Source: Pelagomonas calceolata (taxonomy: Eukaryota > Sar > Pelagophyceae > Pelagomonadales > Pelagomonadaceae). Taken from it: DNA of 64,000 nt. A program made the position numbers and the translations under genes. Positions within the stretch are counted from its first letter, which is position 1; every line of letters begins with the position of its first letter. This document shows, in pieces, positions 8,133 to 17,815 of this stretch. The stretch is from assembly GCA_918797485.1 (NCBI GenBank), contig CAKKNE010000004.1, positions 124,001-188,000 on the forward strand, written 5' to 3'. The notes beneath the pieces were generated by a model, which was given only the letters and a program-made list of their open reading frames with translations, searched no databases and was not told the origin of the DNA.

Positions 8133-10630
8133 CTAGTCGACGAGCGGCAGCTCCCGGTGCGTCCAAGCATGAACACCCGAAGCAAAGTCCGCGACGGCGT
8201 GCGACGCGGCCGACCGCAGGAGCCACTTGTACGTCAGGAAGCCCGCGACGCCGACCGGGCCGCGCGCGTGGATCCGCCCCGTCGCGATGCCCAGCTCCGC
8301 GCCGAGCCCGAACCTAAACCCGTCCGCGAATCTAGTGGAAGCGTTGTGGAAGACGTCCGCGCTGTCGACCTGGCGCAGGAAGCGCTCCGCGATACTCGTA
8401 TCCTCCGAGACCACGCAGTCCGTGTGGCCCGACGAGTGGCGGTTCACGTGGGCCACGGCGGCGTCGACACTATCCACCACATCGACTCGACATTTGAGAC
8501 AGCCGTACTCGTGGCGCTCCGGTTCCGTCACGGGCGCGTCGGCGAGGCCCTTTGATAGCGCGCGCGGCGTCCCTAGTAATTCCACGCCCTTCGCCCGCAA
8601 CGCGTCCACACAAGCTTTGGCGCAGGCCGCGTCCTCGTGGAACAACAACGTTTCCATCGCGTTGCACGCCGCGGGATAGTCGCACTTGCTGTCGACCTGC
8701 GCGCGCATCGACCGGTGAGTCCTTTCTCTGGTGGCGCGTCGATGGCGTCAAGCCGGGCGACCCAGTCGATGCGCGTCGAAGGAAGCGCCCCGACATTGAT
8801 TCGTGCACTGCCGTCCACCACGATCGACACCGCCTTCTGCGCATCGGCCGACTTATCCACGTAGACATGACACACTCCATCAGCGTGTCCTAAAACAGGA
8901 ACCCTAGTCGAGTTCTGGACGTGCTTGACGAGAGCGTTCGAGCCCCGCGGCACGACGAGGTCCACGAGCGGTGTCGGCGCCTCATCACAAGCTTTGAGCA
9001 ATTGGGCCACCTGGGCCCTACCTTCCAACAAACTGACGGCGCCGTCCAAGTCCGCATTGCCGAACTCCGTGATCGCGTCTTTTATGGTCGCGTGCAGGAC
9101 GGCGTTCGACAGCCGCGCTTCCGAGCCGCCCTTCATCACGACGGCGCAGCCCGCCCGCAAGGCTAGCGCGGCGATCTGCGGCAGCGCCTCCGGTCTCGCT
9201 TCGAAGATGACCAGTACAACACCTAAGGAAGCGGACCGCTTTTCTAATATGAGTCCGGGCGAGAGCTCGCGCTTCTCGAGCAGCTGGCCGACCTGTGTTT
9301 TATAGAGCGGTGAGTCTCTCTCGGAGAAGCGTCGCGTCGGTGGCGTCGGCTGCCACCCATACGCCATTCTATGTGCTCGTGACGTACGCCGTCGCAGATG
9401 AAGCAAAAGGGGACGCCGGAAAGAAAACGGGGTCCTTCGCGTTGGCCAGTGCTTCCACGCCTTTCGCCACGGTCTCGAGCTTGGCCGAGGACAACCCTAA
9501 ACGCTGGCGCAGCTCGCGCGCCACGTCGCCCGAGTCGGCGACATCGGCCGCGTTCGCCGCGAGGATCGCCGGCGCGGCCGCTCGTAACTTAGAGGCGATG
9601 GCCTGCAGGATCTTCGTGCGGTCGCCGGCCTCGAGCGCCTGCAGCGCCCGCGCCGCTCGTCTAGCGCTCTGGCCGACGGCCTCGAGCGGATTGCCTTCGT
9701 CAAGCGACGGCTTCCGCGCGATGTCATTACTAAAGTACGTGCCGACGTCGTCGCCGGCGAGGACCCTGCGCGAGAACCGCGTCGACGGCGTGGCGGCGAC
9801 GTGATATGAAAGAAGACGCCGAGTCCGCACCTCTGCAGCACTTCCTTTTCCGAGCCCGAGGCCAGGACCACGGACTTGACGCCCACCTCGAGCGCCCCCA
9901 AAGCGGCGTTGACCTTGGCCTCCATGCCGCCGCGGCCGCCCTTGGAAATCCCCCCGAACTTCCAGTCCTTCAATGAGGCGGGGTGCACCTCTCGCACCAA
10001 CCGCGCTCCCGCTTCCGACGGCGGCCGATCGTACAACCCCTCCACGTCGGTCAGCATGATCAGACAGTCCGCGCCGACGAGCTTCGCCACGAGCGCGGCC
10101 AAGCCGTCATTGTCAGAAAAACAACCGTCCGGCACTTCCGAGTACCCCGCATTCCCCGACACGGCGTCGTTCTCGTTGATGATGGGCACCATGCCCACGT
10201 CCATGATGGCCTGGATGGAGTGCTGGAGGTTCTTTCTGCAGGCTTCGTCGACAAAATCCCTCCTCGTCACTAAGAATTGAGACGGTTCGATCTCTTGGGT
10301 GGCGAATAACGTCTCATATAATGACATGAGAGCTAACTGGCCGGCCGCCGCGGCCGCCGCCGAGTAGCCCGCGCCCTCCGTCACCTCCTGACTCTTCATG
10401 TGGTCCCTTAAAGTTCGGTGCAGGGCCGCCTGCTTCCTCAGGACCGATCGACCACATCCAACGGCACCGCTCGACACCAGAATGACCTTCGTGCCCTGGC
10501 GCATCAATTGAGACACAGCCTCGACGATCGCGCCGAGCCGCGGTAAGGAGGGCGTGCCGTCGTCGTGGCTGACGGTCGAGGTCCCGGCCTTTACGACGAC
10601 GAACTTGCTCGCCTTGAGGTGCGTTCTCAT
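8133..10630 (-). CDS. P5CS: delta-1-pyrroline-5-carboxylate synthase (glutamate 5-kinase / gamma-glutamyl phosphate reductase), 4 exons
   Basis: Four exons (10630-9831, 9765-9429, 9292-8819, 8696-8133) add to 725 codons with all phases consistent, the normal size for the fused eukaryotic enzyme. It makes pyrroline-5-carboxylate from glutamate for proline synthesis. The kinase half shows FVVVKAGTSTVSHDDG, VILVSSGAVGCGR, VPIINENDAVS and SDNDGLAALVA. The reductase half shows DPVGQLLEKRELSPGLILEK, LGVVLVIFEARPEALPQIA, VVMKGGSEARLSN, DSKCDYPAACNAMETLLFH and FADGFRFGLGAELGIATGRIHARGP. The three introns (65, 136 and 122 nt) begin GT and end GCGCAG or ACACAG, and each carries the GCCATCGACGCG-like core; a similar core plus GCGCAG just before the ATG (10655-10675) suggests a 5' UTR intron. 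No targeting peptide is visible, so it is probably cytosolic. Confidence 0.95.
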
Positions 10631-11156
10631 CTTTTTGATCTGTACGGTCGGTGCTGCGCGTCGACGGCGTTGTGACGTTTGCGTCGCCGCTTTGGGGGAG
10701 GGGTTGCTGCTTGATGCTGCGCTGCTTTTGAGTGCAGCTGCTTTGCTGATCCGCGCACAGCTTAAAAATGTTGCACAACGTGCGACTTGTACGAAGAGTC
10801 ACGCCCTGGGTCCCTCAATTTTAAGTTGGGCCAAAACGCTGAGCTAGCGTATCGACACACTAGCTTGCCATAGTCGGCCTCGCGCGCCTGTCGCATCGCT
10901 GGCGGACAATTCTGGTTGCTTGGTCTGATTACGGACGCCTGAGACGGAGCTCTGCCAGCAGCGCTGCCAGTCTGCCTCTCCCAGGCCCTCTCTTTGTCCT
11001 CACAGCATCTCACAGCCTCACTCACCCACCGGAGCGATCGCGCGCATCGTCGTGGTACGCATTCAGTCTCACTCACGACCGCATCAATCGCGCGCAGCCT
11101 TATTTCCAAAACTGCAGACTAAAAAACCGCCGCGCCAAAGCAAGTCGTAGAACGCG
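10631..11156. other. divergent intergenic region, P5CS / C9orf78-like
   Basis: This 526-bp divergent promoter region contains a probable 5' UTR intron end for P5CS and one palindrome copy (10843-10865). No other ORF is credible. Confidence 0.5.
10843..10865 (+). promoter_or_regulatory. CTAG palindrome in divergent promoter P5CS / C9orf78-like
   Basis: The copy reads GCTAGCGTATCG then ACACACTAGCT. It lies 213 bp upstream of the P5CS ATG and 292 bp upstream of the C9orf78-like ATG. Confidence 0.6.
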
Positions 11157-11882
11157 ATGTTCAAAAAGCGAACGCTCAAGGGCCAGAAGAAGGCGACGGC
11201 GCCGAAAGTCGACGCGCCGGCCGAGGACACCGCCGCCGCCTTGGACGACGCCAAATTCGCCCAGGAGGCGCGCAAGCGTGCGCGCGGCCTCTCGGCCCAG
11301 GCACTAGTGGCCCCGAAGCCCACCAAAGCGGAGGAAGCGCCAAAAGAGCCCGCCGCCGACGCAGACGCGCTCGGCGGCCTCGGCCGCGACTTCGGCGCCT
11401 CGCACACTGGCGCGTCGGCGGCGGCCGCGGTCCACGAGAAGGCGCTGGAGGAGTATCTTGCGAATCAAGAAGCGCCGGCGGAGCCCGCGCCGGCGCCGGC
11501 CGCGAGCCGCGACGACGCGCTCTACGCGGTGCCAAAATTAGAGGGCCTCGAGGACGTTTCGAAAGATGCGGAACGCGCCTTCGCCAAGGGTGGGACTCAC
11601 GGATTCGGCGTGACGGGCACCGCCGAGGTCGAAGTCGAGACGGATAGCGCGGCGAACGCGCGCCTTTGCGCTGAAGAGGCCGCGAAGCGGCGGCGCGCCG
11701 TGAACGCGCTGCCCGTGTCCTCGGCCATATTGCCGGAGGATCGAGAAAGAATGCTGGAGTTGCCCCCGGATCATGATGAGTCGCTCATCGGCAAGCGCGG
11801 GCCGCACCTCTGGCGCCGCGGCGACCCCGCCGAGGAGCGGCGGAAGGCGCAGCGGCGGGGGCGCGCGGAGCGGTGCAGATAA
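11157..11882 (+). CDS. C9orf78/TLS1 family spliceosome-associated protein
   Basis: This single-exon gene encodes 241 residues. The N-terminus (MFKKRTLKGQKKATAP) is basic as in the family, followed by a long acidic and alanine-rich linker. The diagnostic C-terminal part is GTHGFGVTGTAEVEVETDSAANARLCAEEAAKRRR, which matches the conserved block around 'GIAEVEV ... IE.TE.AK' of TLS1/C9orf78. The family consists of largely disordered spliceosome-associated proteins (3' splice-site choice in human cells; splicing of telomere genes in fission yeast). The gene is convergent with the FIST-domain gene, stop codons 36 bp apart. The call rests on one conserved block plus general layout. Confidence 0.7.
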   Translation: MFKKRTLKGQKKATAPKVDAPAEDTAAALDDAKFAQEARKRARGLSAQALVAPKPTKAEEAPKEPAADADALGGLGRDFGASHTGASAAAAVHEKALEEYLANQEAPAEPAPAPAASRDDALYAVPKLEGLEDVSKDAERAFAKGGTHGFGVTGTAEVEVETDSAANARLCAEEAAKRRRAVNALPVSSAILPEDRERMLELPPDHDESLIGKRGPHLWRRGDPAEERRKAQRRGRAERCR

Positions 11883-11918
11883 AGTGTGATTAGTTGAATA
11901 TGCTAGAAAAAGGAAGAG

Positions 11919-14479
11919 CTACGACGGCTCCAGTCGTGTTGGCCGCACAGGCTTGTTCGAGAAGAGGAGCGCGCCGACCATGAGATTGCCGTGTCCCCTC
12001 GGCCCCTGCTCGCCGAAGGCGCACATGCCGAGGGCCTCGCGCTTGCCGCCGGGGTCCGCGAGCTCCTCCCATCTCTCCTCCATGTCGTCCTGGAGTGCCT
12101 TGACCTGTGTGGAAATCAAATTTACGGCGCGTTCGTCCCGAATCGCCGCGTCGATCTCCACGCCATCGACGCGACACCTGCTCGATGGCGTGGCGATGTC
12201 GGTTCCTCACCGCTCGACGGAGCCAGCGCGGCCACGTCATCGCCGAGAAATGACTTAGTGAAGAATTATCGGGTGCACCCGACACCCCGACACTGGTTGA
12301 TTTCCACACAGGCCTTGACTAGTCCACCGCAGAAGATCATGAACGCGCCGAGACACTCCTCCACCGCGCCGGAAGCATCGACGCCGAGGCGCTTCTGCGC
12401 GTCGGATTTGACGAGAGCGGAGGAGACCTCGCAAATATTGTTCACGAGCGTCTCGGCTTCGGCCGCAAGAAGTGTCAAGTTCGTGCCTTCAGCAACCCAG
12501 CCCCCGACGGTGAGCGAACCGGCGGCGCTGTCGACACTCAGCGGATGGAGCACGCGGAATTCCTTATCGTCGTCGTCGAGGGGCACACCGATCGGCCGCA
12601 GCTCGCCGGCTATGGCTTCCGTGGTGGTGTCTATCGAGCCCGTCGTGAGGCCGACGACGACCTCGCCGCTCGCTCTTGTCCATTCGTCGTAGACAGTCAT
12701 CGCTGGCCGGCCGTCGATCTCGAGGATAGTAGAACCGCTAGTCCTCGTCGCGACGCCCTTCTGCTCCGTCGGCTGGAAGCCCGAGGACATGTAGCATGCG
12801 ACCTCGACGGACGACCAGCCGAGAACCAGCACGACCCCGTTTTGCGAAACGCCGCCTTCGGAGGAGAACTGGCTCCACTCGTACGGCTTCTTGAGTTCGT
12901 TGTCCGCCGCGGTGCCGCCGAATACGGGCACCGCACCGACGACGCTCTTTATGCCTTTGAGGACCGCCTCTGAAAAGCCAAGCGCCGAAAAGCAGAGGAC
13001 AAACTGTGGCATTGGCCGCCCCGCCGTGGCGGCGGTGACTTTGTCGGCCACAACTTGTTGCGCGTCGTTGCTTAGTTCTTTGATGTGCACGACGTCGTAG
13101 TCGCCGCGGTCGTCGCTGATCGCCCAGAGGCCTAGTGCCCTACTTTTGCTGCTGCTGTACCATCTCCCGTTGGCGACGACTCCGCGGCACGAACTCACGC
13201 CGACGACAGGCACATCAGGACAAAGTTTTCGCAAACCCTCAAAGACCTTGTTTTTGTCGTGCGTGCACGTGTACGCGGCGATGACGAGCGATGGCGCAGC
13301 GCCACCAAGTCTGAGCGAACTGTGGGCCGAGTCAAGCGCTTTTTGCGTGTCGGCTTTGTACGAGGCGCCCGCGGCGATGCGAGGGAGGTCCGGCGTTCCG
13401 GGCGTCACGACACCGAGCCCCTTGAGCATCCCGACGGCGCGGTGGACAGGAGCGAATACGTCCTTCTCGTCGAGGACCAGGAGCAGCTCGTCCGCTCTTC
13501 TGTACTGGTTGTAGGCGTCGTGGCCGCCCATGTCTTCACCTCGAAGGACTAACATCTTCTTGTGAACGAGCTGGACCTCGCAGACGTGCTGGTGAGGGTC
13601 GTCGGAGCGCACGATGTTCAGCAAGCAGTCGGCCCACCCGCCGCTGGTCTGCGCGCCATCCGCGAAGCGGTTCTTCACGCGCACGATTTTCCAGCCGCAA
13701 TCGGGCTCGGCGAAGAACGCCAGGGCGACGCCGAGCTCGTGCATGCTCCCGCAGATGACCATGCCTCTGACTACGTCCAAGATGTCGTCGACTTCGCCGC
13801 GCCGCGCCGCGTCCGGGCGGAGCATCGACTTCTCAACTGTGCGCGTCATCTTTTTCAGCGGTGCCATTTCGATTTTAGCGTCGGCGAGTTTGTCGCCCGC
13901 CGCGTCGAGGAGGCTCTTGAACGGCTCGCGAGCGTTCACCGCGCCAGTCTCGTAGAGTTGCTCGAGCTGCGGCGTGGTCTGGCGCGGCTTCTGCTGCGGT
14001 GCATTGCTCGCGCAGCGGTCCGCCTGGGCGATGAAGTCGGCGAAGCCGGGGTCTTTTGTTACAATGTTGTAACCGGCCACGTAAAGCGGGCTGAAATCCG
14101 TGAGGAGCGTGCTGCGTAATTTCTGCATCTCTTCGCGGTGTGCCGGCGCCTCATCTATCAGCTTCGAGTAGACGCGGCGGCTATGGTCCAGCGCCGTGCC
14201 CAAGCCCTCGCGGTCCTCCGCCGTCCAGGCGCCAGCAGACACTAGCTTCGCCTGGAGTTCCGTCAGGCTCTCGACGCATGAGGCCATGCCATCGCGGAGG
14301 TCCCCATCAGGCCATGTCGTCCCGTCGGGGAGCACGAGCAGAGATGCGCCGGTCCCCATGAGATGTCTGGTGCTCTCCGATTGCTGCCCTAGGACGTCTC
14401 GGCTATCGTGGCTGCTCCCATGCACAACAACTGTGAGGCTCTCCTGGCTCGATTTCTGATCGGAAAAGGAGCAGCCCAT
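11919..14479 (-). CDS. FIST-domain sensory protein with RelA/SpoT-like N-terminal half, 2 exons
   Basis: Exon 1 (14479-12320) and exon 2 (12104-11919) join in phase 0 to give 781 residues; the intron is made by an introner. The C-terminal 400 residues are a FIST_N/FIST_C module: PSLVIAAYTCTHDKNKVFEGLR, VPVVGVSSCRGV, MPQFVLCFSALGFSEAVLKGI, VPVFGGTAADNE, then after the splice LGMCAFGEQGPRGHGNLMVGALLFSN. FIST domains are thought to bind small ligands such as amino acids. Residues about 190-345 (MTRTVEKSML...DILDVVRGMVICGSM...IVRVKNRFAD...CEVQLVHKKML...HDAYNQYRRAD) resemble a degenerate RelA/SpoT-type nucleotidyltransferase-like fold. Whether it is active is unknown. The true final exon is lost if the intron is ignored, because the unspliced frame stops within the element. 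Confidence 0.75.
12105..12311. mobile_element. introner element with perfect 8-bp target duplication, 207 bp
   Basis: The element runs from CTGTGTGGAAATCAAATTTA to GGTTGATTTCCACACAG and is flanked on both sides by GCCTTGAC (12097-12104 and 12312-12319). In the sense (minus) strand the duplicated octamer reads GTCAAGGC, so the upstream copy supplies the GT donor and the element's own CACACAG supplies the acceptor. Splicing 12105-12319 restores the ancestral codons exactly (LVKALQDD). An inner inverted repeat CCACGCCATCGA / TCGATGGCGTGG lies near its middle. It is inserted antisense to the gene. Confidence 0.9.
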
Positions 14480-14721
14480 GCAGCCCGCTGCAAAAGCAGG
14501 AAACGTACGATTCCCATGCGACTGTAGCGTTCACCACTGCTGCTGCGTGGCGCGCGCACCGCGATGATTTGAGTCCAGCGCCGCTGGCAGCTCGGAAAAT
14601 CCTCTAGAGTCTAGAGTCTAGGCGCCGCGGAGCGCACGGATGCGCGCACGGTACTACCCTTCAAAGCAAGCGACGGGTACTTATCCCCCTGCAAACCACG
14701 CCGCTCGGCGCCCCGCGACAC
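14480..14721. other. gap between FIST-domain and eIF4B-like genes
   Basis: This 242-bp gap is the upstream region of the FIST gene. It holds a small tandem of TCTAGAG units near 14602-14622 but no copy of the palindrome, and no credible ORF. Confidence 0.4.
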
Positions 14722-15303
14722 TCAGAGGATCGACGGCTTCGGCCCGCCGCCCCCGAGGATCGAGGGCTTGGGCCCCGTCTGCGGCGGCGGCGCCGCGCCG
14801 CCGGCGGCCTGGGCGAAGGACGCGGGCTTCGCGCGCGGCTGGCCGCCCTGGCGCGGCCGCGGCTGGCTTCGCGCCTCCAGATTCGCGGCCGCGAACTGCT
14901 CCATGAGGTCGTTGAGCTCCTTGCGCTTCTGTTCTAGAGTGGCTCTCAGGGCATTTTCGGGCAGCTCTTTTTCATTGGCCTCTCTCAAAGCCTCCTCGGC
15001 GTGCTTGACCTCCGCGGCGATGGCGTCGGCCTCTTCTCTCTGTTGCCTTGTCAAACGGTGGGCCGCTTGCGCTTTCAGCTCCGTCTTGCGGTCCATGGCC
15101 TTGACATCAATTCCCTTGTTGGTCAAAACTTCTTCTCTCGGTTTTGCGTCGCCGAACGGGTTGGAACCTCGCCGCGGCGCCTGCTGGGCTAGCCTCGCGG
15201 CGGCCGCCGGGTCGCGCTTCTTGAGCTGGAGCCGGGGCCGTCCTCTAGGCGGAGAGGCGGGGGGCGAGCCGCCCGGCGCGTCGGCGTTTAGCATTTCTGA
15301 CAT
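14722..15303 (-). CDS. eIF4B-like protein, 193 aa
   Basis: The protein starts MSEMLNADAPGG and soon has the block RPRLQLKKRDPAAA ... GSNPFGDAKPREEVLTNKGID, which matches the conserved 'L.L..R ... FG.A.PREEVL...G.D' segment of eIF4B-type proteins. A charged helical region (about residues 70-140, coiled-coil-like) and a Gly/Pro/Ala-rich tail with two copies of GPKPSILGG follow. No RNA-recognition motif is present in this frame, so the protein is shorter than canonical eIF4B and may act through the C-terminal box alone in helping eIF4A-driven translation initiation. It is divergent from the next gene with a palindrome between them. An alternative is an unrelated protein sharing the short box. 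Confidence 0.55.
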   Translation of the reverse strand: MSEMLNADAPGGSPPASPPRGRPRLQLKKRDPAAAARLAQQAPRRGSNPFGDAKPREEVLTNKGIDVKAMDRKTELKAQAAHRLTRQQREEADAIAAEVKHAEEALREANEKELPENALRATLEQKRKELNDLMEQFAAANLEARSQPRPRQGGQPRAKPASFAQAAGGAAPPPQTGPKPSILGGGGPKPSIL

Positions 15304-15877
15304 CCTGCTGGTGTGCGTTGCTTTTGTCGTTGAGATGTGATGGATTAGTATACTGTTGCTCCGGAGAGCTGTCGTTGGGCTACGAAATCACTGTCGTAGA
15401 TCACTGTTGCGAGAGCTGTTGCTACTCGTGTTCACTCCTACTGCGCGGCGCTGCCTCGTCGACCGAAGAAAGCAAGGCACAATAGGACCAGGAGAAAAAC
15501 GCTCAAAGGCACGGGCCCAGCGCCCGCTGCCGCGCCTCGCGGCCTACGAGCACCTCGGAGCGAGCCTGGCTGGGTGAGGCTCTAGCCAAAAGAAGCGTCA
15601 GCGGCCAGCAGTAGGCTTCAACTGGCCCTAGAGGAGTGCAGAAGGCAGACCAAGGCGCACCGCGCTTGCTAGTGTGTTACATGCCGCTAGCTCGGCTTTG
15701 CTCGCCTTGCAAAAAACTGGTGCAAGCTAGCATAGGCGTCGTTTCGCACATCTACGCTTAGTTTTACATAGCCCTGTCGCTGTGAGCAACAAAACGCAGC
15801 TCAACGCGAGCCAGCAGAGACCAGCACTCGTTCTCCCAAGAGAGACAGCACGCCAGCCGCCGCGCGCCACAGCAAAG
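15304..15877. other. divergent intergenic region
   Basis: This 574-bp gap lies between two divergent genes. It contains one palindrome copy (15667-15691) and no ORF with protein-like composition. Confidence 0.45.
15667..15691 (-). promoter_or_regulatory. CTAG palindrome in divergent promoter
   Basis: On the minus strand it reads GCTAGCGGCA then TGTAACACACTAGCA. It lies 187 bp before the ATG at 15878 and 364 bp before the eIF4B-like ATG at 15303. Confidence 0.65.
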
Positions 15878-16570
15878 ATGATCCCCAGCATCGTCGAGAC
15901 CTTGGTGGGGGCCTGCGACGAGCTCAGCTTGCTGTTGAGAACGCTCGAGATCACGCGGACCCAAAACTTTATTAGCGTGAAGAGCGTGAGCACGCCGAGC
16001 GAGGCCCAGGCGGCGCAGCGCGTCGCGGCGCACAAGCGGGCGGGTCTGCTGGCCGCGGGTAGAAGTTTGAGACGGAGCTTGGAACTGAACAAGGAATTGC
16101 TAGCAGCGGAAGATGAGAAGAGGAGGGACCGCGCCCAGGAAGAGCGCGAGAAGGAGGACGCGCTCCCGCAGTTAAGCCAACAGGCGCACCTCCACCTCCT
16201 CTACCAAGCCCTCAAGCAGGACGAGCGCATTCTGTTGACGTGCACGGACGGCGACTTCGCCATGTTACTTGATGGAGAGCACACGCTGCATTTCTCGGTG
16301 GCGCCGCCAACCAAGAGTGACGAAGGTGGTGGGGACCCGTTGCAATCCGGCGCGCGCCTCGCGCTCGCGAAGGCGCTGCGGGACCACTTCGAGGGCGGCC
16401 TCGCGGACCGGCCTTCCCTGGTTACGGACGCCGCCGACCTCGTCTACCACGTCCAGTTGCGGGTCGAGCTCGCGGAATTGATAAGGAGGCTGCGCGCGCG
16501 GGGGCTGGCGTGCCTGCCGGCGTGGGTGTCTGATCCCGCGGCGGTCGGCGTGCCGCGGGTTGATGGCTGA
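15878..16570 (+). CDS. unrecognised coiled-coil protein, 230 aa
   Basis: The start is taken at the ATG of MIPSIVETLVGACDELSLLL; the frame is open 32 codons further upstream but without a recognisable segment. Residues 1-60 look helical, and residues 60-110 are a charged coiled coil (RRSLELNKELLAAEDEKRRDRAQEEREKED). The rest is mixed alpha/beta, ending in a helix with VELAELIRRLRARGLACLP. The arrangement loosely recalls a Mediator subunit such as MED17 (helical head, short coil, alpha/beta end), but no decisive motif is present and I make no functional claim. It lies head to tail with the radical-SAM-like gene. Confidence 0.55.
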   Translation: MIPSIVETLVGACDELSLLLRTLEITRTQNFISVKSVSTPSEAQAAQRVAAHKRAGLLAAGRSLRRSLELNKELLAAEDEKRRDRAQEEREKEDALPQLSQQAHLHLLYQALKQDERILLTCTDGDFAMLLDGEHTLHFSVAPPTKSDEGGGDPLQSGARLALAKALRDHFEGGLADRPSLVTDAADLVYHVQLRVELAELIRRLRARGLACLPAWVSDPAAVGVPRVDG

Positions 16571-16930
16571 GCGTCATTGTTTGCGTCGTCGGCGTTTTAA
16601 CTACTGTGTGTCTTACAGTGGCCAGAATTCCGGGACAGCCGAAAACCCCGCCCACACTGCTCGGCTGGCTCCCCGGGGCGCGGCTCCGCGCGCCGGCTAG
16701 CGGCCTGTAAGACACTAGCAATCACGGCACGAGTCCGCGGCGTCGACCTGGCGCATCGGTGCACTACGAGGTCGTAAAGCTCTGCAAGAGCAAGGTCGCA
16801 ACCGTGCGCGACGAGGAACAGAGAAAAAACCGGGAGAGCAGACCTGTGCGAGCGGCATCACTGAGCTTGTCAGAGTGCCTGCATCAGCACGCCGCGTGAG
16901 TGGTACGCCACTGCGCTTAAAAGCAGCAAA
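16571..16930. other. intergenic region upstream of radical-SAM-like gene
   Basis: This 360-bp gap lies between two plus-strand genes. It holds a palindrome copy (16696-16720) 211 bp before the next ATG. Nothing else was recognised. Confidence 0.45.
16696..16720 (+). promoter_or_regulatory. CTAG palindrome (closest to consensus)
   Basis: The copy reads GCTAGCGGCC then TGTAAGACACTAGCA. It lies 211 bp upstream of the ATG at 16931 between two tandem genes, so here it can only serve the downstream gene. Confidence 0.7.
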
Positions 16931-17751
16931 ATGGTCGCCAGCACCTGCGCCGCGCGCGGAGTGGTCTACTGGCTCGGCTCGCAGCTCTACGTGCAACTCA
17001 CGAATCGCGCGCGCGGCCTGTCGCTCGTGGCTTCTCGCGGGCCCGCGTTTCAGATGCCAGCGTCATCTGGCTTCGCACCGCTGGAGGCGGAGCCCACCGT
17101 CGACGCCGTCGTGGCAGCCGTCCTCGACGCGTACGCCAACGACGAGCGCAAGAAGGCGCTGGGGCAGGACGTCGGAAGGACGCGGCGCGCCGACGGTGGC
17201 GCCACGGATCCCGGTGTCGCCTTCGCTGGACTAGGAGATCCGCTGCTGCGATGGCCGGACGTCGCGGAGATCACGCGCCGCGTCAGGGAGCACCACGAGG
17301 TGCCCATATCCCTCTACACCAATGGACTGCTCCCGCCGGACGCGCCGAGTGCCGCGGAAGTTGCCTCGTCCGTGGCCGGCGTCCTTTGTATTATTCGACT
17401 TGCGACGCGGCGATGGCGTGCCGTCGACGCCACTCCCCGCGCAGGACGCTGCACGAGGCCGGCGTCACGGCGGCGACGATTGCCCTGAATGCGGCCGACC
17501 CCGACAGCTACGCTCGACGTATGCTCTCGCCGCCGCCGTACACTCCCGCATATCACGAGGACGGCCCAAGTGCGATTGGCGACGTCAGCGGCGCGTCCTT
17601 CGGCGGGGCCTGCGAATTCATCTCGGCTCTGAGTGAGGCCGGCGTCGAGACCACCGTCACTGCCGTCGCGACTGCCGACACCGCCTCGGTGCGCGACCTC
17701 GGCACGGCTCTTGGCGCGGTGGCCTTCAAGGAGCGAACCTTCCTCGAGTGA
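16931..17751 (+). CDS. TatD-linked radical-SAM-family protein lacking all three cluster cysteines, 2 exons
   Basis: Exons 16931-17367 and 17445-17751 join in frame to give 247 residues; the 77-nt intron has GTCCGT and GCGCAG borders. The layout follows the TatD-linked radical SAM family: VVYWLGSQLYVQLTNR, then GLGDPLLRWPDVAEI (residues 100-114), PISLYTNGLL, TIALNAADPDSYARRM and a C-terminal GGACEFISALSEAGVETTVTAVA. In active members the LTNR is followed by C-x3-C-x2-C binding the [4Fe-4S] cluster. Here the exactly spaced residues are Ala27, Ser31 and Ala34 (codons 17009-17032). The fold is therefore probably kept while cluster chemistry is not. The reading frame is otherwise intact, so it looks like an expressed pseudoenzyme rather than a decayed gene. 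It is convergent with ispG (64 bp apart). Confidence 0.75.
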
Positions 17752-17815
17752 GGGCTCCCGTCGTCGTCCTAAGTTGTTGTGCTCAAGTGCACTACTTAGT
17801 AAGGGGGCAAGAAAC

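Noticed and set aside
14600-14625. tandem TCTAGAG units
   Set aside because: Shares only CTAG with the promoter palindrome; different spacing and centre.
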